This document shows, piece by piece, positions 19,585 through 28,409 of a stretch of 64,000 nucleotides of DNA. The stretch covers positions 1 through 64,000 of the forward strand of contig CANFJF010000006.1 of assembly GCA_947447355.1 (NCBI GenBank). Direction: 5' to 3'. The notes under the pieces were generated by a model. The model saw only the letters and a program-made list of their open reading frames with translations, ran no database searches and had not been told where the DNA came from. Every line of letters begins with the position of its first letter. Position 1 is the first letter of the stretch. A program made the position numbers and the translations under genes. Source of the stretch: Comamonadaceae bacterium. GTDB lineage: Bacteria; Pseudomonadota; Gammaproteobacteria; Burkholderiales; Burkholderiaceae_C.

Positions 19585-19612
19585 ATTTAGGGTTAAGTGT
19601 TGAAACTTCAAG
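19585..19612 (-). promoter_or_regulatory. Sigma-32-type heat-shock promoter upstream of dnaK
   Basis: On the minus strand CTTGAAG (19612-19606) is followed after exactly 13 bases by CCCTAAAT (19592-19585). The sigma-32 consensus is CTTGAAA, 11-16 bases, CCCCATNT. The match is strong in the -35 element and moderate in the -10. The same 13-base spacing occurs at the grpE promoter. Confidence 0.6.
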
Positions 19613-19645
19613 ACCCTGTTGTCTGGCTTATTTTTCAGATGCCCG

Positions 19646-20227
19646 TTATTTCGGAGCGGCGACCGTGACCAGTGCCGGTCGCAGCACTCGGTCAGCGATG
19701 AGGTAGCCTTTTTGCAACACCATGACGACGGTGTTAGCCTCTTGCGTAGACTCAGCCGGCAGCGGCACCATGCTGATGGCTTGGTGCTGGTGCGGATCAA
19801 ATTTGGTACCGGCCGCAGGGTCGATGTCCATCACGCGGTTGCGCTCTAGCGCGCTCTTGAGCTGCTTCAGCGTGGCTTCTGTGCCTTCGCGGATTTGCTC
19901 GGCATTCGCTTCTTTGAGCTGCAGACCAGCCTCAAGACTGTCGGCAACCGGGAGTAAGCTTTCAGCAAAACTCTCCACCGCAAATTTACGTGCCTTTGAG
20001 ATTTCCTCATCAGCCCGGCGGCGGGCATTTTCTGCTTCAGCTTTGGCGCGCAAATAGTTGTCTGCCAATTCGGTGTTTTTGGCCTGTAACGCCAAGATTT
20101 CAGCTTGCAAGCCGGGCAGGGCTTCGATGGCATCGACTTCATTGGCAGCTTGCGCTGCTTCGAGTTCTTCCGGGCTCGGTGCGCCGGTCAAGGTTTGATT
20201 TTGTGCGTTTGAGTTGTTTTGGGGCAT
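19646..20227 (-). CDS. grpE: Nucleotide exchange factor GrpE
   Basis: Releases ADP from DnaK and so resets the chaperone cycle. The 193-residue protein has a polar N-terminus ([11 protein letters not shown]), a long coiled-coil helix (about 45-110, including [19 protein letters not shown]) and the C-terminal beta domain with the signature [20 protein letters not shown] and [24 protein letters not shown] 20227 is preferred over an earlier ATG because the coiled coil begins at the normal distance. It is separated from dnaK by 166 bases carrying a second heat-shock promoter. No hrcA gene and no CIRCE element are seen. Confidence 0.96.
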   Translation of the reverse strand: MPQNNSNAQNQTLTGAPSPEELEAAQAANEVDAIEALPGLQAEILALQAKNTELADNYLRAKAEAENARRRADEEISKARKFAVESFAESLLPVADSLEAGLQLKEANAEQIREGTEATLKQLKSALERNRVMDIDPAAGTKFDPHQHQAISMVPLPAESTQEANTVVMVLQKGYLIADRVLRPALVTVAAPK

Positions 20228-20273
20228 GGGAACTTGATGAGAAATGCGATCAGAGAATGAGATCAAGGAGGGC

Positions 20274-20301
20274 ACTTGGGGATGCCAAGGCCCTTTTCAA
20301 G
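20274..20301 (-). promoter_or_regulatory. Sigma-32-type heat-shock promoter upstream of grpE
   Basis: On the minus strand a perfect -35 CTTGAAA (20301-20295), a 13-base spacer and -10 CCCCAAGT (20281-20274) lie about 47 bases before the grpE ATG. This is a very close match to the sigma-32 consensus, and with the identical spacer upstream of dnaK it indicates heat-shock control of both transcripts. Confidence 0.75.
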
Positions 20302-20348
20302 ACAAGGGATTGTTGAACAAGCGAAAAGTCCCAGCGGGGAGCGATTGT

Positions 20349-20678
20349 CTATTTAACGATTTTATTAACAGTGACTATTTTGGCCTGACTGGCGGACCAC
20401 TTGCCCGCAAAGGCCGGCAGCTCGCTCAGGCGTTTCAGCAGGTCAGCGCCCAGTGCCGTGACCACGTAACCATGGCCGTCATGAATCAGCAGCCCTGCGG
20501 CACGAAGCTCTTTGATGCGGGTGTTCAGCGTGTTCGGTGTGATGTGGCCGATGCTGTCTTGCAGCAAGCGAAACGTCTGCGGGTGTCCGTTTTTAAGGGC
20601 CCACAACACACGCAATGCAAAACGTGCTTCCAACAATTCCAGCAGTTGATTCACCGCCACGTTTTCCTTGGCACCCAT
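20349..20678 (-). CDS. Small winged-helix transcriptional regulator, HxlR-like
   Basis: A 109-residue DNA-binding protein with a single winged helix-turn-helix. A helix LLEARFALRVLWALKNG is followed by FRLLQDSIGHITPNTLNTRIKELRAAGLL, which matches the HxlR pattern of recognition helix and wing, then a wing GHGYVVTALGADLLKRL. HxlR proteins usually sense aldehydes, quinones or other electrophiles. ATG 20678 is preferred because AAGAGG lies 9 bases upstream; the ATG at 20687 overlaps that SD. It precedes grpE in the same direction but with a separate heat-shock promoter between them. Its target is unknown. Confidence 0.65.
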   Translation of the reverse strand: MGAKENVAVNQLLELLEARFALRVLWALKNGHPQTFRLLQDSIGHITPNTLNTRIKELRAAGLLIHDGHGYVVTALGADLLKRLSELPAFAGKWSASQAKIVTVNKIVK

Positions 20679-20879
20679 TGAGCTCATCCTCTTACCGTCT
20701 TATTTTTGATTTCCAGCCAAAGCTTCATTGAGCCCACGTTTGCACCTTGCAATATAACGCAGTTTGGCGGTGCTGAAGATGAGCTGCTATTTGTTTTGTA
20801 GCTTAAGGGTGAACAGCCCTCTGCCCTGCCGGTGAATCTCCTGATTGACAGTTATCGATTCATCAGCTTAAGGAAAAGT

Positions 20880-21668
20880 CTATGGCTGCATCGTGTGCAG
20901 GTTTTTGCCTTTTTGCAGGCGCTCTTGGCTGTTCGTTAAATGCTTTCGCATAGCGGCCCTGGCGGCCTCGACATTTTGTTGTTGAATGGCCTGAAAAATG
21001 TTCTCATGCTCACTGTGCACTCGTTCTAAATACTTCAGTCGACCCTCCGGTGCCCTCAGTGTGGTGTTGACGCGGGTGCGCGGAATGATCATGGTGCCGA
21101 GGTAGGTCATCAGGTCGGCAAAGTGGCGGTTGCCTGTCGAGTGAGCCACTTCCATGTGGAACTGGAAGTCAGGTGGCACCGCATCTGAATCTTGCTGAAT
21201 GGATTCTTTGAAGGCGTCTAGGGCGGTCTTCATGGCCAGCAGGTTGTCTGGTGTGCGGCGCAGGGCGGCCAGGCCAGCCGCTTCGGTTTCCAGGCTGATC
21301 CGCAGTTCCAGGACTGAAATCACATCGGCGACGGTGGTGAAGTCTTCGGCCGCAATCTTGAAGTTGCCGAGATCTTGCAGCGCCAGCACAAAGGTGCCGA
21401 TGCCGTGCCGGGTTTCAACCAGCCCAGAGGCTTGCAGCTTCGAAATGGCTTCGCGAACGACAGTCCGGCTAACGCCGAAATGACTCATGATTTCGGCTTC
21501 TGTCGGTAGCTTCGTGCCGGCTTGCATCTGACCTTCTCGAATGCTGCCCGCCAGGCTGTCGACAACTTCTGTGACCAAACCTTTCGGCCTGCGCGGCGCA
21601 CCTCGATCTTGCAGGGCAAACGCTGGCAGGCCGTTGTTGGCGGGTGAAATGATGGGTGGGGGCTGCAT
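20880..21668 (-). CDS. FadR-subfamily GntR transcriptional regulator of the uronate cluster
   Basis: A metabolite-responsive repressor of 262 residues. The N-terminal winged HTH (about 30-100) contains KLPTEAEIMSHFGVSRTVVREAISKLQASGLVETRHGIGTFV, the GntR signature. The all-helical FCD ligand domain (about 115-245) carries Asp/His residues that in this family coordinate a metal and a carboxylate. It is the last gene of the minus-strand block udh, lactonase, dctP, dctQ, dctM, gntR, so it most likely regulates that block in response to a uronate or aldarate (inference from context; compare ExuR/UxuR/GguR-type control). Confidence 0.88.
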   Translation of the reverse strand: MQPPPIISPANNGLPAFALQDRGAPRRPKGLVTEVVDSLAGSIREGQMQAGTKLPTEAEIMSHFGVSRTVVREAISKLQASGLVETRHGIGTFVLALQDLGNFKIAAEDFTTVADVISVLELRISLETEAAGLAALRRTPDNLLAMKTALDAFKESIQQDSDAVPPDFQFHMEVAHSTGNRHFADLMTYLGTMIIPRTRVNTTLRAPEGRLKYLERVHSEHENIFQAIQQQNVEAARAAMRKHLTNSQERLQKGKNLHTMQP

Positions 21669-21749
21669 CAGTAGGCGATTCAGATTGAATGAGGGTGTGA
21701 ATGGTTCTGCAGGATGATGCGGATGATCATAATTATCGGTGTTGACTGT

Positions 21750-23039
21750 TTACTTCACCAACGAAGGCAGCCAGAGTGAGAACATCGGCACATACGTCAC
21801 CAGCATCAAGCAAACGCCAAGTGCGCCATAAAACGGCAGGATAGACCGCATCACTTCGCCAACGGATATGCCGCCGATGGCGCAGCCGACAAATTGCACC
21901 GAACCGACCGGGGGCGTGTTCAAACCGAGTGCGCAGTTGATCAGCATGACGATGCCAAACTGGATAGGGTCCATGCCGAACTGCATGGCAATCGGCAAGA
22001 AGATCGGCGTGCAGATCAGGATGGTTGCGGCCATGTCCAAAAAGGTTCCGAGGATGAACAGCAAGACGTTGATCATCAGGAAGATGACCCAGGGCTCGCT
22101 GCTCACAGACTTCATCATCTCGCCGGTCATCTGCGGTACCTCGTACAGCGCCATGAAATAACCAAACGCATTGGAGATGCCAATCAGCAACAGCACCACA
22201 CCGGTCGTTTTGCAGGCCTTGATGCAAGCCTTGAAAAAGTTTTCCAATGACAGTGAGCGGTAAACCAGCACCGTGACCAACAGCGCCCAAGCCACGGCGA
22301 TGGAGGCTGACTCTGTTGCCGTGAAGGCGCCGGACAAGATGCCCACCAGAATGATCACAACCACCAGCAAGCCAGGCAGTGCGCCTCCAAAAGCTTTCAT
22401 GACCTCACCCCAACCGGGGAATGCACCGCGCGTCGGGTAACCGCGTCTGACCGCTACCCAGTAAGCCGCACCCAGGTTGCAAAGCGTCAGGATGATCGCT
22501 GGGACCAAACCGGCCATGATCAAACTGAGCACACTGACCGAGGCAATCCCGGACGTGGCCAGCGTGAAGATGATCATGTTGTGCGAGGTCGGCATGATCG
22601 CGCCCACCAGCGCTGCATGGGTCGTGACGTTGACGGCATAGTCGGCGTCGTAGCCTTCCTTTTTCATCAAAGGGATCATCACCGAGCCCATGGCGGACAC
22701 GTCAGCCAAGGGCGAACCGGCAACGCCACCGAACAAGGTGCAGCCAATGACGTTACTCATCCCCAGTCCGCCACGCACGTGGCCGACGAGACTATTGGCA
22801 AAGCGAACAATGCGTTCAGCAATGCCGCCATAAAGCATCAGCTCACCAGCGAAAACAAAAAATGGAATAGCCAGGAAGGAGAACACTTGCATGCCCCCGA
22901 CCATTTTCTGAAACACAACGGCGATCGGCAGACCCGCCGCGACGATGGTGGCCACAGAGGACAAGCCAATCGCAAAGGCGACCGGCACGCCGAGCACCAG
23001 TAAGAGCGTGAAGCTCAGGGCGAGTACGGTCAGTTCCAT
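21750..23039 (-). CDS. dctM: TRAP transporter large permease (DctM)
   Basis: The 429-residue, roughly 12-helix membrane subunit that carries out Na+- or H+-coupled import of the acid bound by the DctP receptor. Typical DctM features are the N-terminal LVLGVPVAFAIGLSSV, FLAIPFFVFAGELM, the VAGSPLADVSAMGSVMIPLMKKEGYD loop and GLNTPPVGSVQFVG close to the C-terminus. Its start overlaps the end of dctQ by 10 bases. From the neighbours (uronate dehydrogenase, lactonase) the cargo is probably galacturonate or glucuronate. Confidence 0.95.
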   Translation of the reverse strand: MELTVLALSFTLLLVLGVPVAFAIGLSSVATIVAAGLPIAVVFQKMVGGMQVFSFLAIPFFVFAGELMLYGGIAERIVRFANSLVGHVRGGLGMSNVIGCTLFGGVAGSPLADVSAMGSVMIPLMKKEGYDADYAVNVTTHAALVGAIMPTSHNMIIFTLATSGIASVSVLSLIMAGLVPAIILTLCNLGAAYWVAVRRGYPTRGAFPGWGEVMKAFGGALPGLLVVVIILVGILSGAFTATESASIAVAWALLVTVLVYRSLSLENFFKACIKACKTTGVVLLLIGISNAFGYFMALYEVPQMTGEMMKSVSSEPWVIFLMINVLLFILGTFLDMAATILICTPIFLPIAMQFGMDPIQFGIVMLINCALGLNTPPVGSVQFVGCAIGGISVGEVMRSILPFYGALGVCLMLVTYVPMFSLWLPSLVK

Positions 23040-23518
23040 GTCGGCTCCACCACTTGACCACGCACTAGCGCAATCACATGTTCAATTGAAAAAATAACAA
23101 TCAGCGCGCCGGCGATCATCACAGGCACGTAGTCAATGCCATCAGGCACAGGCAACATGGGTTTTTTCTCGGTCCATTTGGCGCTGGCCCAGAGCCAGCC
23201 GCCTTGCACCATTAGCACGCCGAAAGTGCCAACCAGTAGATGAATCAGGATTTCAATGCGGTGCCGCCACTTGTCTGGCAACAGGCCGACAAATGATTCC
23301 AAGCCAATATGACCCGCATCGCGCACGCCCACAGCCAAGCCAAAGGCGGTCACAAACAAGACCAACAGCAGTGCCAATGCTTCGGCCCAGGTGGGGGTGT
23401 CGTTGAAGACGTAGCGTCCGATCACCTGCCACTGAACGCACAGGATGACCGCGATCAAGCAAGTCACGGCAAGTACCAGGCAAAGCTTGGACAGCGCGAT
23501 GCAAAATTTTGTATACAT
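23030..23518 (-). CDS. dctQ: TRAP transporter small permease (DctQ)
   Basis: A 162-residue, four-helix inner-membrane subunit that pairs with DctM. Helix 1 is near residues 8-30 (LSKLCLVLAVTCLIAVILCVQWQV). The GRYVFNDTPTWAEALALLLVLFVTAFGLAVGVRDAGHIGLE segment is the DctQ signature with its conserved Trp-Ala-Glu and Gly-His. ATG 23518 follows AAGGAG by 6 bases; the open frame extends 54 bases further upstream but without family similarity. Confidence 0.92.
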   Translation of the reverse strand: MYTKFCIALSKLCLVLAVTCLIAVILCVQWQVIGRYVFNDTPTWAEALALLLVLFVTAFGLAVGVRDAGHIGLESFVGLLPDKWRHRIEILIHLLVGTFGVLMVQGGWLWASAKWTEKKPMLPVPDGIDYVPVMIAGALIVIFSIEHVIALVRGQVVEPTWN

Positions 23519-23590
23519 TGAAGCTCCTTCCATGCTCCGACGCTGTTGTCCGCCTTTGTCAGCAGGACACACAGCGTCGGGGCTGGATTT

Positions 23591-24556
23591 TTATTTCGTG
23601 TCTTGAACCGTTTTGACCAAGCGTTTCATGTCGGGTGTGGTCATGAACTTGTCATACACCGGGCCCATGACGGCTTGGAAGGAGGTCTTGTCAACTTCAA
23701 CGATTTGCGCACCAGCCGCCTTGACGGTGGCCAAAGATTTCGCTTCCTGTTCATCCCACTTTTGACGTTCAAAGACAACCGACTCTTTGGCCGCAGCACG
23801 GATCATGTCCTGTTCGGCCTTGGGCAACTTGTCCCAAATGACTTTTGACATCACCAGAATTTCGGGTGCCATCGAGTGTTCTGTTTTGGAATAAAACTTG
23901 ACCGCTTCAACGTGTTTGGCTGTGTCAAACGAAGGGACGTTGTTTTCGGCAGCATCAATCAAGCCAGTCTTCAGGCCCGTGTAGACCTCGCCATAGGGCA
24001 TCGGTGTGGCGTTGGCACCCATCGCGCTGATCAACGCGACCCACAAATCAGACTGCTGAACGCGGATCTTCATGCCCTTGGTGTCGGCCACGGTCTTGAT
24101 GGGTTTCTTGGCGTAGATGGAGCGGGCACCGCTGTCATAAAAAGCCAAGCCAATGAAGCCGGCTGACTCGCAGCTCTTGAGGATTTCTTCGCCCACGGGG
24201 CCATCCAGTGACTTGCGCATGTGAGCCACCGAACGGAACAAGAAAGGCATGGTGGGTACCTGTGTCATCGGGCAGATGGCATTCATCGGACCGACATTGA
24301 CGCGGGTCAGGTCCAAGGCACCGATCTTCACCTGGTCGATGGTCTCTTTTTCTGTTCCCAACGCAGACTTGTTGAAGACCTTGATTTTGTGCTTGCCGCC
24401 ACTCTTTTTTTCGAGCAGTTCACTCATGTGCCGAACCGCGGTCACGGTCGGGTAGTCGTCTGCGTTGTGCGTGTCTGCAGAACGAAATTCCGTGGCATAG
24501 GCTGAACAGGCTAAAAAGACTGTCGCAGCGGCAACAAGGGATTTTTGAAATGTCAT
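23591..24556 (-). CDS. dctP: TRAP transporter periplasmic substrate-binding protein (DctP family)
   Basis: A 321-residue receptor with a signal peptide ([21 protein letters not shown], cleaved before TEFRSADTH). The DctP core includes [28 protein letters not shown]-type [46 protein letters not shown], with the conserved Arg that holds the substrate carboxylate, and an adjacent Asn/Asp for sugar-acid hydroxyls. ATG 24556 has SD AGGAG at 6 bases. It is encoded between the lactonase gene and dctQ, so a uronate or aldarate ligand is likely, not proven. Confidence 0.93.
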   Translation of the reverse strand: MTFQKSLVAAATVFLACSAYATEFRSADTHNADDYPTVTAVRHMSELLEKKSGGKHKIKVFNKSALGTEKETIDQVKIGALDLTRVNVGPMNAICPMTQVPTMPFLFRSVAHMRKSLDGPVGEEILKSCESAGFIGLAFYDSGARSIYAKKPIKTVADTKGMKIRVQQSDLWVALISAMGANATPMPYGEVYTGLKTGLIDAAENNVPSFDTAKHVEAVKFYSKTEHSMAPEILVMSKVIWDKLPKAEQDMIRAAAKESVVFERQKWDEQEAKSLATVKAAGAQIVEVDKTSFQAVMGPVYDKFMTTPDMKRLVKTVQDTK

Positions 24557-24605
24557 GATGTCTCCTAAAGAGTGGTTTGAAGTAATGAACGGGAAGCTAC
24601 AAATA

Positions 24606-25523
24606 TCAACACAGGGGAAAGCGGGAAAAAACAGGTTCGGGCATTCCACGCACGCCCACATCAAGCGCAAACACGGCGCCATTCAGGCCCGCGTGCTCTG
24701 GCAGCATGCCGCCCGGCAAAATCGATGTCACAAAAAGCACGTCTAAGTTAGGGCCGCCAAAAGCACACATGGCCGGCTTGGACACGGGGACGCTGATGGA
24801 CTGCAGCAACTCGCCTTGTGGAGAAAACTGGTGCACCAAGCCTGCGTCGTTGGCGCAAATCCAATAGCCGCCAGCCGCGTCAACTGCCGCGCCATCCGGG
24901 CGACCTGGCAAAGAAAGCATGTCGACAAACAGGCGCTGGCGCGACAGTTCCCCGGTCTGGGCATCGCGGTCGAACACCCATATTTTTTGAATTGTGGGAT
25001 GCGAGTCGGAAAGGTAGTAAGAATCACCATCAGGGTTGAAACCCATCCCGTTGGGTGTCACGAGCCCGGTTATTTGGGGCTCACTTAAACCAGCCTCGTC
25101 AAAGCAATACACGGTACCCACAGGTGCTGCCAGTGCCATGTCCATACACATGCTGCTAACCCAAAAACGACCTTGGGCGTCGCAGCGACCATCGTTGAAG
25201 CGCATGTTCGGCATGGGGTGCTTGACTGCTGCCAGCAACGTTGCTTCGGCGTCAAACTCCGGTCCCAGCTTGATCAAAAAAATCCCGGTTTCCATCGCTG
25301 CGACCAGTGTTCGTGGCTCACCTGGCCGGTCTGTCAAGGCCATGCAACCCACCCGTTCCGGGGTGTGCCAGGTTTGCTGTGTCTGGCTGACCCAATCAAA
25401 CCGGTGAATGCGGCACCCCTCGATATCCACCCAATACAAAGCTTGCTCGGCAACAGACCAAACAGGACACTCACCCACGCGGTCGCGTGAGCTGCTCAAG
25501 ATTTGGATTTTCGGCGTGGTCAT
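24606..25523 (-). CDS. SMP-30/gluconolactonase/LRE family protein, probable aldarolactonase
   Basis: A six-bladed beta-propeller Ca2+/Zn2+-dependent lactonase of 305 residues. Visible are ECPVW near the N-terminus (metal ligand Glu), [18 protein letters not shown] (NDG ligand and RFW strand), [20 protein letters not shown] and [15 protein letters not shown] with the metal-binding Asp. Uronate dehydrogenase makes an aldaro-1,5- or 1,4-lactone, so this enzyme most likely opens that lactone to glucarate or galactarate. The assignment rests on being immediately downstream of udh. ATG 25523 is chosen over a TTG 15 bases upstream. Confidence 0.85.
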   Translation of the reverse strand: MTTPKIQILSSSRDRVGECPVWSVAEQALYWVDIEGCRIHRFDWVSQTQQTWHTPERVGCMALTDRPGEPRTLVAAMETGIFLIKLGPEFDAEATLLAAVKHPMPNMRFNDGRCDAQGRFWVSSMCMDMALAAPVGTVYCFDEAGLSEPQITGLVTPNGMGFNPDGDSYYLSDSHPTIQKIWVFDRDAQTGELSRQRLFVDMLSLPGRPDGAAVDAAGGYWICANDAGLVHQFSPQGELLQSISVPVSKPAMCAFGGPNLDVLFVTSILPGGMLPEHAGLNGAVFALDVGVRGMPEPVFSRFPLC

Positions 25524-25557
25524 GGCGTTAGCTTGCAAGCGTCAATGAACAGCGTTA

Positions 25558-26361
25558 TTAAAAGGGACCGGCTTTGACAAAACCACCACCTTGAAACTGA
25601 ACGGCGGGGTCGTTCAAGTCGGGCGCTGGTGTGCGCGCATAGACCGCGTCCTTGAACACGTCTGAGCTGTCCTTCGGAACGTAACCCACATGGCGGGCTT
25701 TGCTGTTGTCCCACCAAGTCACCGCGTTATTTGACATGCCGAAAATGATGGAATGGCCCAAAACCGGCGTTGTCAGACAAGCCGTGATCAAACGATGCAG
25801 GTCATCAAAGCTCAGCCAACTGGCCAGCATGCGGCGGTCGCGTGGCTCCGCAAAAGAAGAACCAATGCGGACGCAGGCTGTTTCGATGCCGTAGCGGTCA
25901 AAGTAAAACCGCGACAAGTCTTCGCCAAAGGCTTTGCTGACGCCATAAAAGCCATCCGGACGAGCGGGGCGGTCGGCGTCAATGGTTTCGCTTTGGCGAT
26001 AAAACCCCGTCACATGGTTCGAGCTGGCAAACACCACGCGCTTGACGCCATGTCGGCGTGCCGCCTCGTACAAGTGATAAACGCCGAGAATGTTGGCCTG
26101 CATGATGGGCTCGAAGGGGCCTTCAACCGATATGCCACCCAAGTGAATGATGGCATTGACGCCCGACACGATGGTGTTGACCGCATCGGCATCCGCCAAG
26201 TCAGCTAAGACGATCTCTTCGTTTTGGCCCGCCGAACCAAATTCAACACGGTCAGACAGGCGCAGCACATCGCAATTGGCTTTGAGTCGGTCGCGAAGCG
26301 CTTGACCCAAGCCGCCTGCAGCGCCAGTCATCAAAAGCTTGGGGTGGCACTTCTTAGTCAT
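25558..26361 (-). CDS. udh: Uronate dehydrogenase
   Basis: Oxidises D-galacturonate or D-glucuronate to the aldarolactone with NAD+, the first step of the oxidative uronate pathway. The 267-residue extended SDR has the Rossmann motif TGAAGGLGQ, the active-site pair YGVSK (Tyr and Lys), ASSNHVTGFY and RIGSSFAEPRDRRMLASW. The sequence follows Agrobacterium-type Udh closely along its length, including HLGGISVEGPFE, WWDNS and the final FQGGGFV. It is the first gene of the minus-strand block. The promoter should lie in the 295-bp divergent region before the aldolase gene. Confidence 0.9.
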   Translation of the reverse strand: MTKKCHPKLLMTGAAGGLGQALRDRLKANCDVLRLSDRVEFGSAGQNEEIVLADLADADAVNTIVSGVNAIIHLGGISVEGPFEPIMQANILGVYHLYEAARRHGVKRVVFASSNHVTGFYRQSETIDADRPARPDGFYGVSKAFGEDLSRFYFDRYGIETACVRIGSSFAEPRDRRMLASWLSFDDLHRLITACLTTPVLGHSIIFGMSNNAVTWWDNSKARHVGYVPKDSSDVFKDAVYARTPAPDLNDPAVQFQGGGFVKAGPF

Positions 26362-26656
26362 CTTTTAAGCATTTCTTAATTTCTAATTCCACACAGACTT
26401 TCTCGAGTCGATGGATTAGATGTTGCATAATTTCAATTCACGTCAGTCATGAGTTGTCTGACAAGTTGAAAATTATCTAAGAGTGATTTCAACTAGTCAA
26501 GACTTTTTATGAGGTGTCATGGAAAACCCTAGGTGTGCAGTGATGGACTGCCGCGCTGAGCTCACAGTGACGAGAATTTTTTGACTTGGTGCTGCCGCGT
26601 AATATCCATGGTCGAAACGCACAAAATGATTAACTTTTAAAAGACAAAGCCTTGCC
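26362..26656. promoter_or_regulatory. Divergent control region of the uronate/aldarate genes with inverted repeats
   Basis: A non-coding 295-bp AT-rich region between udh (minus) and the aldolase gene (plus). It contains TTGT-CTG-ACAA (26456-26466), shaped like a GntR/FadR-type operator. Next to it are 8-bp inverted arms AGTTGAAA (26466-26473) and TTTCAACT (26489-26496). A third partly symmetric pair, ATAATTTCAA and TTGAAAATTAT, surrounds the first site. These are candidates for binding by the GntR protein encoded at 20880-21668; the assignment is inference. Confidence 0.45.
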
Positions 26657-27439
26657 ATGCCACAAACTGTTCCTTATCAATCGTTCCCCAACAGCTTCAA
26701 ACGCGATTTGCTAGGGGGGAAAAAACTCATCGGTTGCTGGTCATCTTTGGCGAATGCCATCACCACCGAGGTTCTAGGCCTGGCGGGTTTTGACTGGATC
26801 TTGCTAGACGGCGAGCATTCGCCGAACGACGTCAACACTTTTATTCCTCAGCTCATGGCGCTGAAGGACAGCCCAACGGCACCGATCGTACGGCCGTCAT
26901 GCAACAGTGCGGTCGAGCTCAAACGACTGTTGGACGCGGGCTTTTACAACTTCCTGGTGCCCTTCGTTGAAAGCGCAGAAGAGGCGCGCAGTGCGGTCGC
27001 CGCCACACGCTATCCGCCGCAAGGCATTCGCGGGGTGTCGGTGTCGCAGCGCAGCAACCGCTACGGCTCCATTCAAGATTACTTTAAATCCATCAACGAC
27101 CACATCTGCGTGATGGTGCAAATCGAGAGTTTGGCGGGCGTTGCTGCGGTCAAAGAGATCGCGGCGATCGACGGAGTTGATTCCATCTTTGTCGGGCCGT
27201 CCGACTTGGCTGCGGCGCTGGGCCATTTGGGCAATTCGGCCCACCCCGAAGTGCAGACCGTGATCGCCCAAGTGTTTGCCGATGCCAAATCTGCCGGCAA
27301 ACCGGTAGGCATTCTGGCCCCCGTCGAAGCACAAGCCCGCAACTACATGGCGATGGGCGCGACCTTTGTCGGCGTTGGCAGCGACCTCGGCACATTCCGA
27401 ACGGCCACGCAAGCTTTGTGTGATCGTTATCGCAACTGA
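26657..27439 (+). CDS. garL: HpcH/HpaI aldolase, probable 2-dehydro-3-deoxyglucarate aldolase
   Basis: Class II aldolase that would split 5-keto-4-deoxy-D-glucarate (or KDG-type acids) into pyruvate and tartronate semialdehyde. The 260-residue TIM barrel shows [36 protein letters not shown] with the substrate Arg, MVQIES with the metal Glu and [18 protein letters not shown] with the metal Asp. It is almost the length of E. coli GarL (256 aa). It lies 48 bases upstream of a tartronate semialdehyde reductase homologue and is divergent from udh, which supports the aldarate role over the homoprotocatechuate aldolase HpaI. Confidence 0.85.
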   Translation: MPQTVPYQSFPNSFKRDLLGGKKLIGCWSSLANAITTEVLGLAGFDWILLDGEHSPNDVNTFIPQLMALKDSPTAPIVRPSCNSAVELKRLLDAGFYNFLVPFVESAEEARSAVAATRYPPQGIRGVSVSQRSNRYGSIQDYFKSINDHICVMVQIESLAGVAAVKEIAAIDGVDSIFVGPSDLAAALGHLGNSAHPEVQTVIAQVFADAKSAGKPVGILAPVEAQARNYMAMGATFVGVGSDLGTFRTATQALCDRYRN

Positions 27440-27487
27440 GCGACAACGCATTGCACGCATTTTTAAAACTGAGATGGGAGTATTTGA

Positions 27488-28375
27488 ATGAGCAACATCG
27501 GATTCATTGGCTTGGGCATCATGGGCGCACCCATGGCCGCGCATTTGATCAAAGCAGGGCATGACGTTTTCCTGAACACCCGTAGCAAGATACCCAACGA
27601 TTTGTTGACCGGCAGTGCCACTGCCTGTGCCTCGCCGCGTGAAGTGGCTGAGCGTGCGGACATTATTTTCATGATGCTGCCCGACACGCCGGATGTCGAC
27701 AAAGTGCTGTTTGAGGGCAACGGTGTGGCCGCCGGATTGTCCAAAGGCAAAACAGTGGTCGACATGAGTTCGATCTCGCCAATGGACACCAAAACCTTCG
27801 CCCAAAAGATCAACGCGCTCGGTGCTGACTATCTTGACGCACCTGTTTCAGGCGGTGAAGTCGGTGCCAAGGCGGCGAGCCTGACCATCATGGTTGGCGG
27901 GCCTGATGCGGTGTTTGAACGTGTCAAACCGCTGTTTGAGTTGATGGGTAAAAACATCACGCTGGTCGGCGGTAACGGAGACGGTCAAACCTGCAAGGTC
28001 GCAAACCAGATCATCGTGGCACTGAACATTGCTGCCGTGGGCGAAGCGTTGCTGTTCGCCAGCAAGGCCGGCGCAGACCCGGCCAAAGTGCGTCAGGCCT
28101 TGATGGGCGGTTTTGCCGCCTCACGCATTTTGGAAGTGCATGGTGAGCGGATGATCAAACGCACGTTTGCACCGGGCTTTCGCATTGGCTTGCATCAAAA
28201 AGACCTGAACTTGGCGCTGAACGGTGCTCGGGCTTTGGGCGTGGCGCTGCCGCAAACCGCCGGTGCGGCGCAACTGATGCAAGTCTGCAGTGCCAACGGC
28301 ATGCAGGACCTGGATCATTCCGCCTTGGTGCGCTCCCTTGAGCTGATGGCCAACCACCAGGTCGCTGAGGGCTGA
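27488..28375 (+). CDS. garR: 2-hydroxy-3-oxopropionate (tartronate semialdehyde) reductase
   Basis: Reduces tartronate semialdehyde to glycerate with NAD(P)H. The 295-residue beta-hydroxyacid dehydrogenase has the Rossmann motif GFIGLGIMGAPMAAHLIKAGH, the substrate-binding motif DAPVSGGEVGA, the catalytic-lysine segment GDGQTCKVANQIIVA and a C-terminal KDLNLAL helix. These match GarR/GlxR. The aldolase upstream makes its substrate. The glycerate kinase needed next is not in the window. A hairpin at 28370-28398 followed by five T is a probable terminator. Confidence 0.9.
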   Translation: MSNIGFIGLGIMGAPMAAHLIKAGHDVFLNTRSKIPNDLLTGSATACASPREVAERADIIFMMLPDTPDVDKVLFEGNGVAAGLSKGKTVVDMSSISPMDTKTFAQKINALGADYLDAPVSGGEVGAKAASLTIMVGGPDAVFERVKPLFELMGKNITLVGGNGDGQTCKVANQIIVALNIAAVGEALLFASKAGADPAKVRQALMGGFAASRILEVHGERMIKRTFAPGFRIGLHQKDLNLALNGARALGVALPQTAGAAQLMQVCSANGMQDLDHSALVRSLELMANHQVAEG

Positions 28376-28409
28376 GTCAGCTCAGCGGCGACTCAGCCGG
28401 CACGTTTTT
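28370..28409 (+). terminator. Probable terminator after garR
   Basis: GGCTGAGT (28370-28377) and ACTCAGCC (28391-28398) form an 8-bp perfect stem with a 13-base loop, followed after six bases by TTTTT (28405-28409). The stem includes the garR stop codon. The T-run is short and displaced, so strength is uncertain. It lies between two convergent genes. Confidence 0.45.

Noticed and set aside
19480-20348. CIRCE element (TTAGCACTC-9-GAGTGCTAA) near grpE or dnaK.
   Set aside because: No such inverted repeat was found; the sigma-32-type elements explain heat-shock control.
26581-26605. TTGACT and TAATAT as a sigma-70 promoter for the aldolase gene.
   Set aside because: The spacer is only 13 bases, too short for a normal sigma-70 promoter.
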